NCBI GenBank assembly: GCA_035267785.1
Contig: DATFLL010000131.1
Location: 1 to 56,195 of the forward strand
DNA from: DATFLL01 sp035267785
GTDB taxonomy: Bacteria > Pseudomonadota > Gammaproteobacteria > DATFLL01
Length of the DNA: 56,195 nt
Direction of reading: 5' to 3'
The first letter of the stretch is position 1. Each line of letters opens with the position of its first letter. The translations under genes and the position numbers were made by a program. Below, one piece after another: positions 18,814-27,708 of the stretch. The notes beneath the pieces were generated by a model. It was not told the origin of the DNA and made no database searches. It worked only from the letters and a program-made list of their open reading frames with translations.

Positions 18814-20676
18814 TCAGGACCCGGATTCGGCCTCCGGTGCGGTGCCGGAGGCGGGCCCGGGCGGATTTTCGGTCCCTCCCCGGATTAGACGGGGCAGGTG
18901 GTGAAATTCTTCCCGCTCCTCGGGGGTCAGTTCGGCGCCGAGGGCCAGTTTGGCCAGCAGCGCGTCGTAGCGCTGCTCGTGCAGGCGCGTGCGCAGGCGG
19001 GCCAGCGCATCTTGAAATTCCCGGTCCAGGTCGGCGGAATCGTCCAGGAGGGGACTGGCGGCCAGTTTTTGGAGGGCGCGTCCGTGGTCGGTCTCGCGCC
19101 AGTGCTCCAGCAACGCTCCACTACCCAGATGGGGGTGGGCCTGCAGTAATTCAATCATTTCCCTCAATAAATCCACGCCCGGCATGTCCAGGTCGGCCAG
19201 CCAGGCGGGCTCGCCCGCCAGGCCCGCCAGCGCGGGGCGCTGCAGCAGGGCGGCGACCGCGGTACGCACCAGCGAGGGTGCGGTCCGCCCGCTTCGCGGG
19301 CCGCCCGGGGGACTTGGGCGTCGGCCCGTCGTCTGCGGGGCCGTCTGAGCGCTGCCACCCGCCCCGGCGCCTGTCAGCAGCCGTTCCACTTCGGCCGCGG
19401 GGACCAGCGCGATTTCGGCCAGGCGCGCGACCATCATGTGCCGGAAGACCCCCGGCGGCAGTCGCGAGAGCAGCGGTCGGGCGAGGGCCACCAGACGGGC
19501 GCGCCCGTCTCGAGTCGATATATCGGTCCGATTCGACAGACCCTCAATGAAAAAGTTCGAAAACGGGACGGCCTTGGCAATCGCAGCCTCGAAGCCGTCA
19601 CGCCCGATTTCCCGGACGTAGGTGTCCGGATCCTGCCCCTCGGGCAGGAACATGAAGCTGAGCTGGCGGCCCTCGTGCATGGCCGGCAGGGCATTCTCCA
19701 GGGCCCGCCACGCGGCCTCCCGCCCGGCGCGGTCGCCGTCGAAGCAGAAGACCACCTCGGGCGTGATGCGAAACAGGCGCTCCAGGTGCTCGTGGGTGGT
19801 CGAGGTGCCCAGCGTGGCGACGGCGTAGCGGATGTCGAACTGGGCCAGGGAGACCACGTCCATGTAGCCCTCCACGACCACCAGGCGCGGGATGTCGCGC
19901 AGGGCCTTGCGCGCCTCGTACAGGCCGTAGAGCTCGCGGCCCTTGTGGAAGACCGGGGTCTCGGGCGAGTTGAGGTACTTCGGCGTGTCCTCGCCGAGGA
20001 CCCGCCCGCCGAAGGCGATGGTGCGCCCGCGCCGGTCGCGGATGGGGAACATGACCCGGTCGCGGAAGCGGTCATAGTGGCGCCCGTCGTCCTTTTCGAT
20101 CAGCATGCCGGCCTCGGTGAGGCGGGCGCGGCGCTCGGGGGTGTCGCCGAAGGTCTTGAGCAGGTTGTCCCAGCCCGGCGGGGCGTAGCCGATGCCGAAT
20201 TCGGCGGCGATCTCCCCGGACAGCCCACGCCGCTTGAGGTAGTCCACGGCGCGCTGGGCCTGGGGGTGCTGGCGCAGCTGGCGCCGGTACCAGCTATCGC
20301 AGGTCTCCAGGAGCTCGTAGAGATCGGGGCCGGGGCGCCGGGCCGGCCCGCCCGCCCCCTCGCCGCCGGGCCCGCTCTCGCGCGGCACCTCCACGCCGGC
20401 CATGGAGGCCAGCTCCTCGACCGCCTCCACGAACTCCATGTGCTCGAATTCCATGAGAAAACCGATGGCCGTGCCATGGGCTCCGCAGCCGAAACAGTGG
20501 TAGAACTGCTTGGCCGGGCTGACGCTGAACGAGGGCGTCTTTTCGTTGTGGAAGGGGCAGCAGGCCATGTACTCGCGGCCCTTTTTCTTCAGGGGCACAC
20601 GGCTGTCGATGACCTCGACGATGTCGATGCGCGACACCAGGTCGTCGATGAACTGCTGGGGGATGCGGCCGGCCAT
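18814..20676 (-). CDS. dnaG: DnaG primase
   Basis: RNA primase that starts Okazaki fragments with DnaB. The protein has 620 residues. The N-terminal zinc-binding domain has Cys40, His43, Cys61 and Cys64 (CCPFHNEKTPSFSV...YHCFGCGAHG). The catalytic core has RDRVMFPIRDRRGRTIAFGG, the TOPRIM acidic motif VVVEGYMDVVSL and FCFDGDRAGREAA. The C-terminal DnaB-binding helical region (from about 450) ends in a Pro/Ala/Glu-rich tail. A Pro/Gly/Arg-rich linker (RRPSPPGGPRSGR) separates core and C-terminal domain. It is encoded between yqeY and rpoD in the classical macromolecular synthesis order. Confidence 0.97.
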   Translation of the reverse strand: MAGRIPQQFIDDLVSRIDIVEVIDSRVPLKKKGREYMACCPFHNEKTPSFSVSPAKQFYHCFGCGAHGTAIGFLMEFEHMEFVEAVEELASMAGVEVPRESGPGGEGAGGPARRPGPDLYELLETCDSWYRRQLRQHPQAQRAVDYLKRRGLSGEIAAEFGIGYAPPGWDNLLKTFGDTPERRARLTEAGMLIEKDDGRHYDRFRDRVMFPIRDRRGRTIAFGGRVLGEDTPKYLNSPETPVFHKGRELYGLYEARKALRDIPRLVVVEGYMDVVSLAQFDIRYAVATLGTSTTHEHLERLFRITPEVVFCFDGDRAGREAAWRALENALPAMHEGRQLSFMFLPEGQDPDTYVREIGRDGFEAAIAKAVPFSNFFIEGLSNRTDISTRDGRARLVALARPLLSRLPPGVFRHMMVARLAEIALVPAAEVERLLTGAGAGGSAQTAPQTTGRRPSPPGGPRSGRTAPSLVRTAVAALLQRPALAGLAGEPAWLADLDMPGVDLLREMIELLQAHPHLGSGALLEHWRETDHGRALQKLAASPLLDDSADLDREFQDALARLRTRLHEQRYDALLAKLALGAELTPEEREEFHHLPRLIRGGTENPPGPASGTAPEAESGS

Positions 20677-20788
20677 GCGTGGGATTGTATGCCCTCATCC
20701 CGTCTGTGACAGCCGCGGCGATCACGTTGCGGCGGCGGGTTGGGCCGTTGGCCCGGGGGTGTGGCAGGCCGGTTCGCCCGCCGGCGCC

Positions 20789-21244
20789 TCAGCCCTGGAG
20801 ACGGGCCTTGATGCGGCCGCTGACCGCGCCCATGTCGGCCCGGCCCTGGACCTTCGGCTTGAGCTGGCCCATGACCTTGCCCATGTCCTTCATGGACGCG
20901 GCGCCGCTGGCGGCGATGGCCTCGTCGATGAGGACGTCAAGCTCGGCCTCGTCGAGCTGGGCCGGCATGTAGGCCTGGATGATCTCGATCTCGCCCGCCT
21001 CCTTGTCGGCGAGCTCCTGGCGCCCGGCCTTGGTGTACTGCTCGATGGAATCGCGGCGCTGTTTGACCATCTTGTCGAGCACGGCCAGCACCTGGGTGTC
21101 GTCGAGCTCGATGCGCTCGTCGACCTCGCGCTGCTTGATGGCGGCGGTGATCAGGCGCAGAACCGCCAGGCGCGCCTTGTCCTGACCGCGCATGGCGGCC
21201 TTGACGTCGTCGTTAATCCGGGCCTTGAGGTCGGACTGGCTCAC
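20789..21244 (-). CDS. YqeY/GatB-like domain protein
   Basis: The 151-residue cytosolic helical protein of the YqeY family (MSQSDLKARINDDVKAAMRG; RRDSIEQYTKAGRQELADKE; EIIQAYMPAQL; MGKVMGQLKPKVQGRADMG). The family resembles the C-terminal helical domain of GatB and is suspected to bind tRNA. Its place between rpsU and dnaG is conserved in many proteobacteria. It is separated from rpsU by a 161-base spacer full of hairpins. Its exact function is unknown. Confidence 0.92.
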   Translation of the reverse strand: MSQSDLKARINDDVKAAMRGQDKARLAVLRLITAAIKQREVDERIELDDTQVLAVLDKMVKQRRDSIEQYTKAGRQELADKEAGEIEIIQAYMPAQLDEAELDVLIDEAIAASGAASMKDMGKVMGQLKPKVQGRADMGAVSGRIKARLQG

Positions 21245-21269
21245 GTGCGCGCGGGCTCCTGAAATATCA

Positions 21270-21409
21270 CCGGGTCGGAACGGTTCGACCCGGAACAGAC
21301 GCCGCCGGGGAGGCGGCGCTGGCCGGGACTGTCCCGGCCCGATTCAGCGACCCGCAAGGTGCGGGAACGGTGGTCGTTGAGGACCCTGTTCAGTATCAGG
21401 GTGCCTCAA
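21270..21409 (-). other. Array of four stem-loops between rpsU and yqeY
   Basis: Four separate hairpins lie in 140 bases: 21377-21409 (TTGAGG/CCTCAA plus ACCCTG/CAGGGT, overlapping the rpsU stop), 21321-21339 (8 bp, GGCCGGGA/TCCCGGCC), 21301-21317 (GCCGCC/GGCGGC) and 21270-21293 (8 bp, CCGGGTCG/CGACCCGG). None has a clear T-tract. They probably attenuate or process the transcript so that rpsU is made in excess over dnaG and rpoD, as in E. coli where a terminator separates these genes. Confidence 0.65.
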
Positions 21410-21621
21410 TAGAGGCGGACACGCCGCGCCAGCTCACGCGAGAGCTTCTTCTGGTGGCGCTTGACGGCGGCGGCCTTCTTGCGCTTGCGCTCGGTGGTGG
21501 GCTTTTCGTAGAACTCGCGACGACGCACCTCGGACAGGACGCCGGCCTTTTCACAGGCGCGCTTGAAGCGGCGCAGGGCGACGTCGAAGGGCTCGTTGTC
21601 ACGTACACGGACCGTTGGCAT
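21406..21621 (-). CDS. rpsU: Ribosomal protein bS21
   Basis: The 71-residue small-subunit protein has the bS21 sequence MPTVRVRDNEPFDVALRRFK, RACEKAGVLSEVRRREFYE and a Lys/Arg-rich C-terminus (TTERKRKKAAAVKRHQKK). The start at 21621 is fixed by the conserved N-terminus and by GAGGTGA eight bases upstream; the in-frame extension is non-coding leader. It is the first gene of the rpsU-yqeY-dnaG-rpoD block, with a good sigma-70 promoter about 70 bases upstream and divergent tsaD. Confidence 0.97.
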   Translation of the reverse strand: MPTVRVRDNEPFDVALRRFKRACEKAGVLSEVRRREFYEKPTTERKRKKAAAVKRHQKKLSRELARRVRLY

Positions 21622-21686
21622 GCAATCACCTCGTGGTTGGTTGTCCGCCGGACCCCGCGCAGGCGGGAGCCGGAGTAAAGAGGAGA

Positions 21687-21715
21687 ATTTTACGATCCAC
21701 ACCGGCGAATTGCAA
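21687..21715 (-). promoter_or_regulatory. Sigma-70 promoter of rpsU
   Basis: On the minus strand TTGCAA (21715-21710), a 17-base spacer and TAAAAT (21692-21687) match the -35 and -10 elements. Initiation near 21680 would give a leader of about 60 bases ending in the rpsU Shine-Dalgarno. Confidence 0.7.
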
Positions 21716-21755
21716 AGCGCTTGTACGACCCCGGCGGGCCGCCGACAATAGCGCC

Positions 21756-22784
21756 ATGCGCGTACTCGGCATCGAAACCTCCTGCGACGAGACCGGTCTG
21801 GCCCTCTACGACACGGATTCGGGGCTGCTTGCCCATGCCGTCTACAGCCAGGTCGAGCTGCACGCCGGCTTCGGCGGCGTGGTCCCGGAGCTGGCCTCGC
21901 GCGACCACGTGCAAAAGACGCTGCCGCTGGCGCGCCAGGTGCTGGCCGAGGCGGGGCTGGATTCGGCCGATATCGACGGCGTCGCCTATACGGCCGGTCC
22001 GGGGCTGGTGGGGGCCCTGCTGGTGGGGGCGGCCATCGGCCGGGCCCTGGCCTATGCCTGGGGCGTGCCCGCCGTGGGCGTGCACCACATGGAGGGCCAC
22101 CTGTTGGCGCCCATGCTGGAGGAGCCGGCCCCGCAATTCCCGTTTGTGGCCCTGCTGGTCTCGGGCGGTCACACCATGCTGGTCGAGGTCGACGGCGTCG
22201 GGCGTTATCGTCTGCTCGGCGAGTCGCTGGACGACGCCGCCGGCGAGGCCTTCGACAAGACGGCCAAGCTGCTGGACCTGGGTTATCCGGGCGGGCCCGC
22301 GCTGGCTGCCCTGGCCGAGCGGGGCGACCCGGCGCGGTTCCGCTTTCCCCGCCCCATGACCGACCGGCCCGGCCTGGACTTCAGCTTCAGCGGCCTCAAG
22401 ACCTTCACGCTGAACACCCTGCGCGAGCACGGCGGGGCCGGGGCCGGCAAGGCCGAGCGGGCGGACATCGCGCGGGCCTTCGAGGAGGCGGTGGTCGATA
22501 CCCTGGCGATCAAGTGCCGCCGCGCCCTGGAGCGCACCGGGCTGAGCCGTCTGGTGGTGGCGGGGGGCGTGGGCGCCAACGCGCGTCTGCGCGCGCGCCT
22601 GGCCGAGGCGGCCTCCAGGATGGGGGCACAGGTGTTCTATCCTCGCCCGGTCTTTTGCACCGACAACGGCGCGATGATCGCCTTTGCCGGGAGCCAGCGG
22701 CTGATCGCGGGCGAGCGCGAGCCGCTTTCGTTCACGGCGCTGCCGCGCTGGTCGCTCGAGTCTCTGGAAGTCCCCGGACTGTGA
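21756..22784 (+). CDS. tsaD: TsaD, tRNA t6A synthesis protein
   Basis: Transfers the threonylcarbamoyl group to A37 of ANN-decoding tRNAs with TsaB/TsaE. The 342-residue product starts MRVLGIETSCDETGLALYD and has the metal-binding VHHMEGHLLAP motif, LLVSGGHTML, the GEAFDKTAKLLDLGYPGGP block and the FSFSGLKT motif. The C-terminal VVAGGVGANARLR and DNGAMIAFAG segments complete the ASKHA fold. It is divergent from rpsU, as in E. coli. The in-frame region before 21756 overlaps the rpsU promoter and is not coding. Confidence 0.97.
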   Translation: MRVLGIETSCDETGLALYDTDSGLLAHAVYSQVELHAGFGGVVPELASRDHVQKTLPLARQVLAEAGLDSADIDGVAYTAGPGLVGALLVGAAIGRALAYAWGVPAVGVHHMEGHLLAPMLEEPAPQFPFVALLVSGGHTMLVEVDGVGRYRLLGESLDDAAGEAFDKTAKLLDLGYPGGPALAALAERGDPARFRFPRPMTDRPGLDFSFSGLKTFTLNTLREHGGAGAGKAERADIARAFEEAVVDTLAIKCRRALERTGLSRLVVAGGVGANARLRARLAEAASRMGAQVFYPRPVFCTDNGAMIAFAGSQRLIAGEREPLSFTALPRWSLESLEVPGL

Positions 22785-22820
22785 GCACGCCTCCCGCCGC
22801 AGTCGTTTTTCAGCCGCACC

Positions 22821-23420
22821 TCAGCGTTTGTCGCCGATCCGCGATTCCTTGCCGTGGAGCAGGTTGGCGATGTTCTGTCGGTGCCGCCAGAACATGACGG
22901 CGGTCATGATGACGCTGGCCGCGACCAGCCAGTGACGATCCCCGGTCAGCCACCACACGTAGATCGGGGCAAGCGCCATGGCGGTCAGGGCGGACAGTGA
23001 AGAGATGCGAAGGGTCGCGGCCACGAGCATCCAGGTCGCTGCGGTGGTCAGGCCGGCAAGCCAGGAGAAGCCGAACAGGACCCCGAGTGCGGTGGCCACG
23101 CCCTTACCGCCCTTGAAGCCGAAAAACACCGGATAGAGGTGGCCGAAGAACGCCGCCAGGCCGGCCAGCGCCAGCACATGCGGTCCCAGTCCGAACCACC
23201 GCGCCGCCAGCACCGCGACCAGACCCTTGAGCATGTCGCCGACAAGCGTCACCACAGCGGCCTTTTTGCCCCCCACGCGCAGTACGTTGGTCGCACCCGG
23301 GTTGCCCGAGCCCTGAGTGCGCGGGTCGGGCAGGCCCAGCAGCCGGCAGACGACAATGGCGCTGGAGACCGAACCCAGCAGATAGGCGGCGATGACGAGA
23401 CCGATGGCAAATGGGGACAT
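22821..23420 (-). CDS. plsY: PlsY, acyl-phosphate glycerol-3-phosphate acyltransferase
   Basis: Inner-membrane enzyme that makes lysophosphatidic acid from acyl-phosphate and glycerol-3-phosphate. The 199-residue protein has the three diagnostic loops: LLGSVSSAIVV near the N-terminus, GSGNPGATNVLRVGGKKAA, and FGFKGGKGVATALG, then WRHRQNI near the C-terminus. About five membrane helices are visible. It is convergent with tsaD and divergent from folB, which matches the E. coli ygiH-ygjD neighbourhood. Confidence 0.96.
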   Translation of the reverse strand: MSPFAIGLVIAAYLLGSVSSAIVVCRLLGLPDPRTQGSGNPGATNVLRVGGKKAAVVTLVGDMLKGLVAVLAARWFGLGPHVLALAGLAAFFGHLYPVFFGFKGGKGVATALGVLFGFSWLAGLTTAATWMLVAATLRISSLSALTAMALAPIYVWWLTGDRHWLVAASVIMTAVMFWRHRQNIANLLHGKESRIGDKR

Positions 23421-23565
23421 GGCGAAATAGGCGCTTTATCGGGATTGTATTGTCGGTGCGGCCGGCGGTTGCCGATGTCCGGACCGTGCGGCACGGCAGG
23501 GATTATAGGCGCTTGGGCGGCTCAAATCAGCAGGGCGTTGGGTGTCTGCCGCATAGGGGTGGGCA

Positions 23566-23574
23566 TGCTATAGT
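23566..23574 (+). promoter_or_regulatory. Possible extended -10 promoter of folB
   Basis: TGCTATAGT (23566-23574) is an extended -10 element 64 bases upstream of the folB ATG. A poor -35 (CTGCCG) lies 17 bases before TATAGT. Confidence 0.4.
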
Positions 23575-23637
23575 GGCGCGGCGTCCCGCCAGGGACGCGG
23601 CGACCAGTGCCCCGGAAAGACGCTCCCGGAAATACGC

Positions 23638-24003
23638 ATGGACATCATTTACTTAAACGACCTCAAGATCGACACCGTCATCGGCATCTTCGATTGGGAG
23701 CGGCGCATCAAGCAGACCGTCAGTCTCGATCTGGAGATGGGGGCCGATATCCGCAGGGCCGCGGCCTCGGACAGCATCGAGGACACGCTGAATTACAAGG
23801 CCGTGGCCAAGCGGCTCATCGATTACGTGGGCGCCAGCGAGTTCCAACTGGTCGAAACCCTGGCCGAGCGAATCACCGAGGTCATCCTCAACGAGTTCGA
23901 CGTGCCCTGGGTGCGGCTGCGTCTGAACAAATGCGGTGCCGTACGCTATGCCGGCGATGTCGGTGTCATCATCGAGCGCGGCCGTCAGGCCGGCTCGGAC
24001 TGA
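23638..24003 (+). CDS. folB: FolB, dihydroneopterin aldolase
   Basis: Converts dihydroneopterin to 6-hydroxymethyl-dihydropterin in folate synthesis. The 121-residue product shows the family pattern MDIIYLNDLKIDTVIGIFDWE, the NYKAVAKRL segment and the catalytic-site region FQLVETLAERI, with VRLRLNKCGAVRYAGDVGV at the C-terminus. In many relatives folK follows directly; here folK is at 31848, with a six-gene exported-protein and sigma-factor cassette in between. Confidence 0.95.
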   Translation: MDIIYLNDLKIDTVIGIFDWERRIKQTVSLDLEMGADIRRAAASDSIEDTLNYKAVAKRLIDYVGASEFQLVETLAERITEVILNEFDVPWVRLRLNKCGAVRYAGDVGVIIERGRQAGSD

Positions 24004-24256
24004 GCTCCACCGGCCTCCCGGCGGCCCGCCACCGACCGCGCCCCTGCAAGCTCCGATTCTCCCAAATACCGCAGCGCCGAGCTTCGGAGTCGGTGCGCAT
24101 TGTTGTGCGCAACTGGTCACGATCGCCCTGCGAGGTGCTAAGCTATCTTTGAAGAATGAAAAAGAGACCGGTGTTTGCAGCGTCGCGCCGGTTCGCCTCG
24201 TCCGGGCCCGAATCAGAAACCACACCGGGCCCGTGTCGGGATAACAACAAGAAGCT

Positions 24257-24311
24257 GGTTCAGTGAGTCGCCCGTTCGCGGATTGAACCGCCGGATGGCT
24301 TGGTGCGACTC
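24257..24311 (+). promoter_or_regulatory. Interleaved stems (pseudoknot-like) in the 395-base gap before the exported-protein cassette
   Basis: The gap 24004-24398 has no gene. It contains GGTTCA (24257-24262) pairing with TGAACC (24284-24289), and GAGTCGC (24265-24271) pairing with GCGACTC (24305-24311). The pairs interleave as in an H-type pseudoknot. A CCGTC/GACGG hairpin then lies just before the Shine-Dalgarno GAGGGG of the barrel gene. No known riboswitch core (for example GEMM) was recognised, and no convincing promoter could be placed. Confidence 0.45.
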
Positions 24312-24398
24312 AGGCGGCACCAGAGGGCCTGCCGGCAGCGGGGCCAGACGAGCAACAATAACAATCCGTCCACAGACGGCGGGTGAGGGGAAAAGACG

Positions 24399-26432
24399 AT
24401 GCGAGTGAGGGAGGGAGTTCTCGCCTGCTCGATGGCGGTGGCGGCGTTGTCAGGGGTGCTGCCATGGCGAGCGGGTTGGGCGGCCGATCCGACGACCTGG
24501 ACGCTGATGCCGCCGACCGGGCGCGATTATCACAAGCCGGGAGATACCTACCGAATCTTCGTTCCACCCGATGTCCCCGTGGAACAGCTCCAGCAGGTCA
24601 CCCTCGAGCTCGACGGCATCGATGTTACCGCCATGGTCAGCCGTGAGGGCAACTATGCGGTTTTCTCGCCGCCCCAGGCGCTGACCTTCGGCAAGCATCG
24701 GCTGCGCCTGGTGCAGAACGCCGCCGACGGCAGCATCAACGAACTGGGCCTGTGGACCTTCGAGGTGCGAAAGACGGCGCTGTTTCGCGAAGCCAACGCG
24801 CAGACCAACGTCGATCTGAATGTCGCCCACCGGGTCTCCGACCATAATCTGAACGACCTGCCCAGGCGCGGCTCGATCAACGGCTCGGCGACGCTGGACA
24901 CGCAGGTCGCCAACGGTGACTGGCGGGCTACCGGCAACCTGCAGCTGATGGTCGACAACCTCAAGCAGCAGACCCCGAACCAGGAGTCCGTCGATATGGC
25001 GAGCTTCCTGGTGAGCGGTCAGATGAAGCAGGCGACTCTGAACATCGGCCATCACAGCGTCGATGCCAGCTCGCTGGTGCTGGAGGGCTTCAACCGGCGC
25101 GGCGTGTCCGGTACCTACGCCAGCCAGGACCAGCGCTATGCCGCCACGGCCTTTACCATGCACACCAACGATCTGTACGGCTTTCGTGACGGATTGGGGG
25201 TGGGCGATCCCGCCAACCGCACCACGGGCATGACGCTCAAGGCCTATCCGTTCAAGGACAATCCGGACCGGCTGTACCTCCAAGGCGTCTATCTACAGGG
25301 CAAAGGGGTGGATACGGGCACGGGGGTCTACGGCAGTCCGCTGACCTCCGGCGGAGATGCCTGGAGCGTGGCGGCCGACAGCAACTGGCTCGAGCGGCGC
25401 ATGCGCGTGCGCGCCGAATATGCGGCGACCCGTTACGACTTCGACGGGCTCAACAGCGGTTACGGCAAAGAATCGGACGATGCTCAATCCTATCTCGTCC
25501 AATACACGCCCTGGCTGGACAAGATGGTGGGCAACCAGCCGCTGCAGTGGAATTTCGGCGTCAACCGGACCGTCGTCGGGCGGTTCTTCCACAGTATCGC
25601 CAATCCGGGGATCCCGACCGGCAAAGAGAGCACCAGCCTCTTTACCAACCTCAACTGGGCGGCGTGGTCGGCCAATGCCTCGTTGGGTCGCGAGTTCGAC
25701 AACGTCGAGAACGACCCCACGATACCGACCACGCGTACCGACCTGTTCGCGCTGAATACGACCTACACGCCGCAGCCCGACCCGAATGCCAAGCCGCCCA
25801 CGGGTTGGGCCAGGCTCTTCGCCCAGCCGAGCTATAGCTTCACGTTCGGACACAATAACGCCAAGTTCGTCCGCACGCCGGCCGGTTTTTCGGGTTATAT
25901 CGTCGACAACACGACGAACAGCGCCTCGGTCACCGCCGCGTTCACGCCGGGGCGTTGGAACTGGTCGATCGGACATAGCTATACGCAGGTCGACGACCGG
26001 TCCGGGCTGCAGCCCAACCACCGCGACAACCTGACGAGCTTCAACTCGAGCATCGTGCTCGGTGAACGCGTGACCGGCTCGGCCTCGGTGAGCTGGGACG
26101 TGGACCACAACCGCGACACGGACGTGGACACCAAGGGCCTGCTGGGCAATCTGGACCTGTCGGTCGCTTTAGTCCCCAACCGCCTGACTGGCCACCTCGT
26201 CTACAACCTGAACCGCAACTACGCCACGGACGACTCAGTCGATACGCGCACCGCCACGACGACGGCGAGGCTGACGTGGTCGCTGGAGCAGGCGCACGAC
26301 AACCGGCCCGGTGCCGAGCTGTACGTCGACGGTACGTATGTGGATACCGAGGACCGCGTCACGCCCTCGGCCAGCGGCGCGAGCTATCAGGTCTTTGTCG
26401 GGCTGAACGTGCACTGGCCTGCGAGTTTTTGA
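24399..26432 (+). CDS. Outer-membrane beta-barrel protein with N-terminal Ig-like domain
   Basis: The 677-residue exported protein has a signal peptide (about residues 1-28, ending WRAGWA-AD). A beta-rich Ig-like domain follows (about 30-130; YRIFVPPDVPVEQLQQVTLE, YAVFSPPQALTFGKHRLRLV). The rest consists of alternating hydrophobic/polar strands with many aromatic girdle residues, ending in Phe (HWPASF), the C-terminal signature of outer-membrane barrels. Periodicity suggests 20 or more strands. It starts the cassette and is followed four bases later by the next ORF. I do not recognise a named family; porin, secretion pore or surface-structure assembly platform are possibilities. The context with exported paralogues and a subtilase suggests a surface assembly or transport role (inference). 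Confidence 0.82.
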   Translation: MRVREGVLACSMAVAALSGVLPWRAGWAADPTTWTLMPPTGRDYHKPGDTYRIFVPPDVPVEQLQQVTLELDGIDVTAMVSREGNYAVFSPPQALTFGKHRLRLVQNAADGSINELGLWTFEVRKTALFREANAQTNVDLNVAHRVSDHNLNDLPRRGSINGSATLDTQVANGDWRATGNLQLMVDNLKQQTPNQESVDMASFLVSGQMKQATLNIGHHSVDASSLVLEGFNRRGVSGTYASQDQRYAATAFTMHTNDLYGFRDGLGVGDPANRTTGMTLKAYPFKDNPDRLYLQGVYLQGKGVDTGTGVYGSPLTSGGDAWSVAADSNWLERRMRVRAEYAATRYDFDGLNSGYGKESDDAQSYLVQYTPWLDKMVGNQPLQWNFGVNRTVVGRFFHSIANPGIPTGKESTSLFTNLNWAAWSANASLGREFDNVENDPTIPTTRTDLFALNTTYTPQPDPNAKPPTGWARLFAQPSYSFTFGHNNAKFVRTPAGFSGYIVDNTTNSASVTAAFTPGRWNWSIGHSYTQVDDRSGLQPNHRDNLTSFNSSIVLGERVTGSASVSWDVDHNRDTDVDTKGLLGNLDLSVALVPNRLTGHLVYNLNRNYATDDSVDTRTATTTARLTWSLEQAHDNRPGAELYVDGTYVDTEDRVTPSASGASYQVFVGLNVHWPASF

Positions 26433-26490
26433 CGATATGGAGAACCAGTCTATGGGTCTTGTGAGGGGGAACGGGTCGAGGAACCGGCCG

Positions 26491-27708
26491 ATGAAGCGGG
26501 CCATTCGAGCGCTCGTCGGCGTGTGGCTGTTCGGGCTGGGCATGCTGATGTCGGTGGGTGCACAGGCGGACGTTACTTCAGTTTCAGCCAGTCCGTCGCA
26601 GCGCAACGTGGCCCTCGGGACCTCGACCGCATTTACGCTGACCTGGACGGTCGTGCGTGATAACGGCAACGCGGGCCCGACCGTGACCTCCACGCAGGGG
26701 TCGTTCCAGAGCGCCGCCGGTGACGTGGTCTACGGTACCGTGCCCACGACGTTGACTCAGTCCCAACCCATTCCACCCCCCACCACGGCGTCGATACCCA
26801 CGACGTTCACCTTCCGCGAGTCGCTGCGGGTGCCGACCGATGTGATCTACCGGGCGTACAAGAGCGGTGCGACGCGTATTTATTATGTGCGGACGTTCAC
26901 CGACTCCGTTACCGCGCTCCCCGGGCAGGTGGTGTTGGACATCACCGGCTCCTCGGCGGCGGGCTTTTCGCTGACGCGCCTGTCGCTGCGCTTCGACGAC
27001 GACACCGCGCTGCGGGTGGTGGGCCAGGGGACCAAGCTCGGCGCGTATGCCGAGGTGAGCTATACCGGCACGGGTCAGCTGCAGGCGGCCTGGGAGATCG
27101 CCGAGCCGCCCTCGACTCAGGGTCAGCCGGTGTACCGGACGCTGCAGCTCGTGCGCCGCGTGCTGGCCGGCGGTGACCGGGTGCGCATCCCGGCGCCCGC
27201 GCTGCCGACCGACGCGCCGGGTTTCTATTTACTTCGCCTGCGCGTGACCGAACCGAAACTGCCCGTTTCCGACGACGAGCTGCCGTTCATCCGTTATGTC
27301 GTCGCCCGTGAGTCGGCCCGCGCCCGCCCGCCGCAGACGCTCAGTGTCAACACGCCGGCCTCCGGCGCGCTGCTTTCCAAGGGCACGGATTTCACCTGGC
27401 AGGCGGTCGACGGCGCGCGTGCCTATCAGCTCGAACTCTACGCCAAGGGGCCGTTTTCGGTGGCCGATACGCTGCCGAGCCTGGGCGGCGACGGGGGGGG
27501 CGAGGGCGGCGTGCCCGCGGGCTGGCGACCGAGCGGTCCGCCCACGGCCGGCGTGCTCGTGCCGGGCGATCGCACCCGGGCGATGCTGTCGGCATTGGGC
27601 GATACGCACCTGAAGTCGGGCTATGTGTACCGCTGGCGGGTGCTGGCGATCGGCGAGTCGGGTGAGACCATCGCGGTCAGCCCCTGGCGCGAGGTACGAA
27701 CGCCATGA
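26491..27708 (+). CDS. Exported protein A of a paralogous pair, unknown function
   Basis: The 405-residue product has a clear signal peptide (MKRAIRALVGVWLFGLGMLM...GAQA-DV). The mature N-terminal region has WTVVRDNGNAGPTVTSTQG, then FSLTRLSLRFDDDTALRVV, YRTLQLVRRVLAGGDRVRI and PVSDDELPFIRYVV. A C-terminal Fn3/Ig-like domain (NTPASGALLSKGTDFTWQA...YRWRVLAIGESGE) is absent from its neighbour. ATG 26491 is chosen because GAGGA lies eight bases upstream and the signal peptide is ideal; in-frame ATGs at 26437 and 26452 are possible. It overlaps the next gene by ATGA. No known family was recognised. It is probably periplasmic or surface exposed. Confidence 0.82.
   Translation: MKRAIRALVGVWLFGLGMLMSVGAQADVTSVSASPSQRNVALGTSTAFTLTWTVVRDNGNAGPTVTSTQGSFQSAAGDVVYGTVPTTLTQSQPIPPPTTASIPTTFTFRESLRVPTDVIYRAYKSGATRIYYVRTFTDSVTALPGQVVLDITGSSAAGFSLTRLSLRFDDDTALRVVGQGTKLGAYAEVSYTGTGQLQAAWEIAEPPSTQGQPVYRTLQLVRRVLAGGDRVRIPAPALPTDAPGFYLLRLRVTEPKLPVSDDELPFIRYVVARESARARPPQTLSVNTPASGALLSKGTDFTWQAVDGARAYQLELYAKGPFSVADTLPSLGGDGGGEGGVPAGWRPSGPPTAGVLVPGDRTRAMLSALGDTHLKSGYVYRWRVLAIGESGETIAVSPWREVRTP

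Noticed and set aside
24004..24398. c-di-GMP (GEMM) riboswitch before the barrel gene
   Set aside because: The conserved core of GEMM was looked for and is not present.
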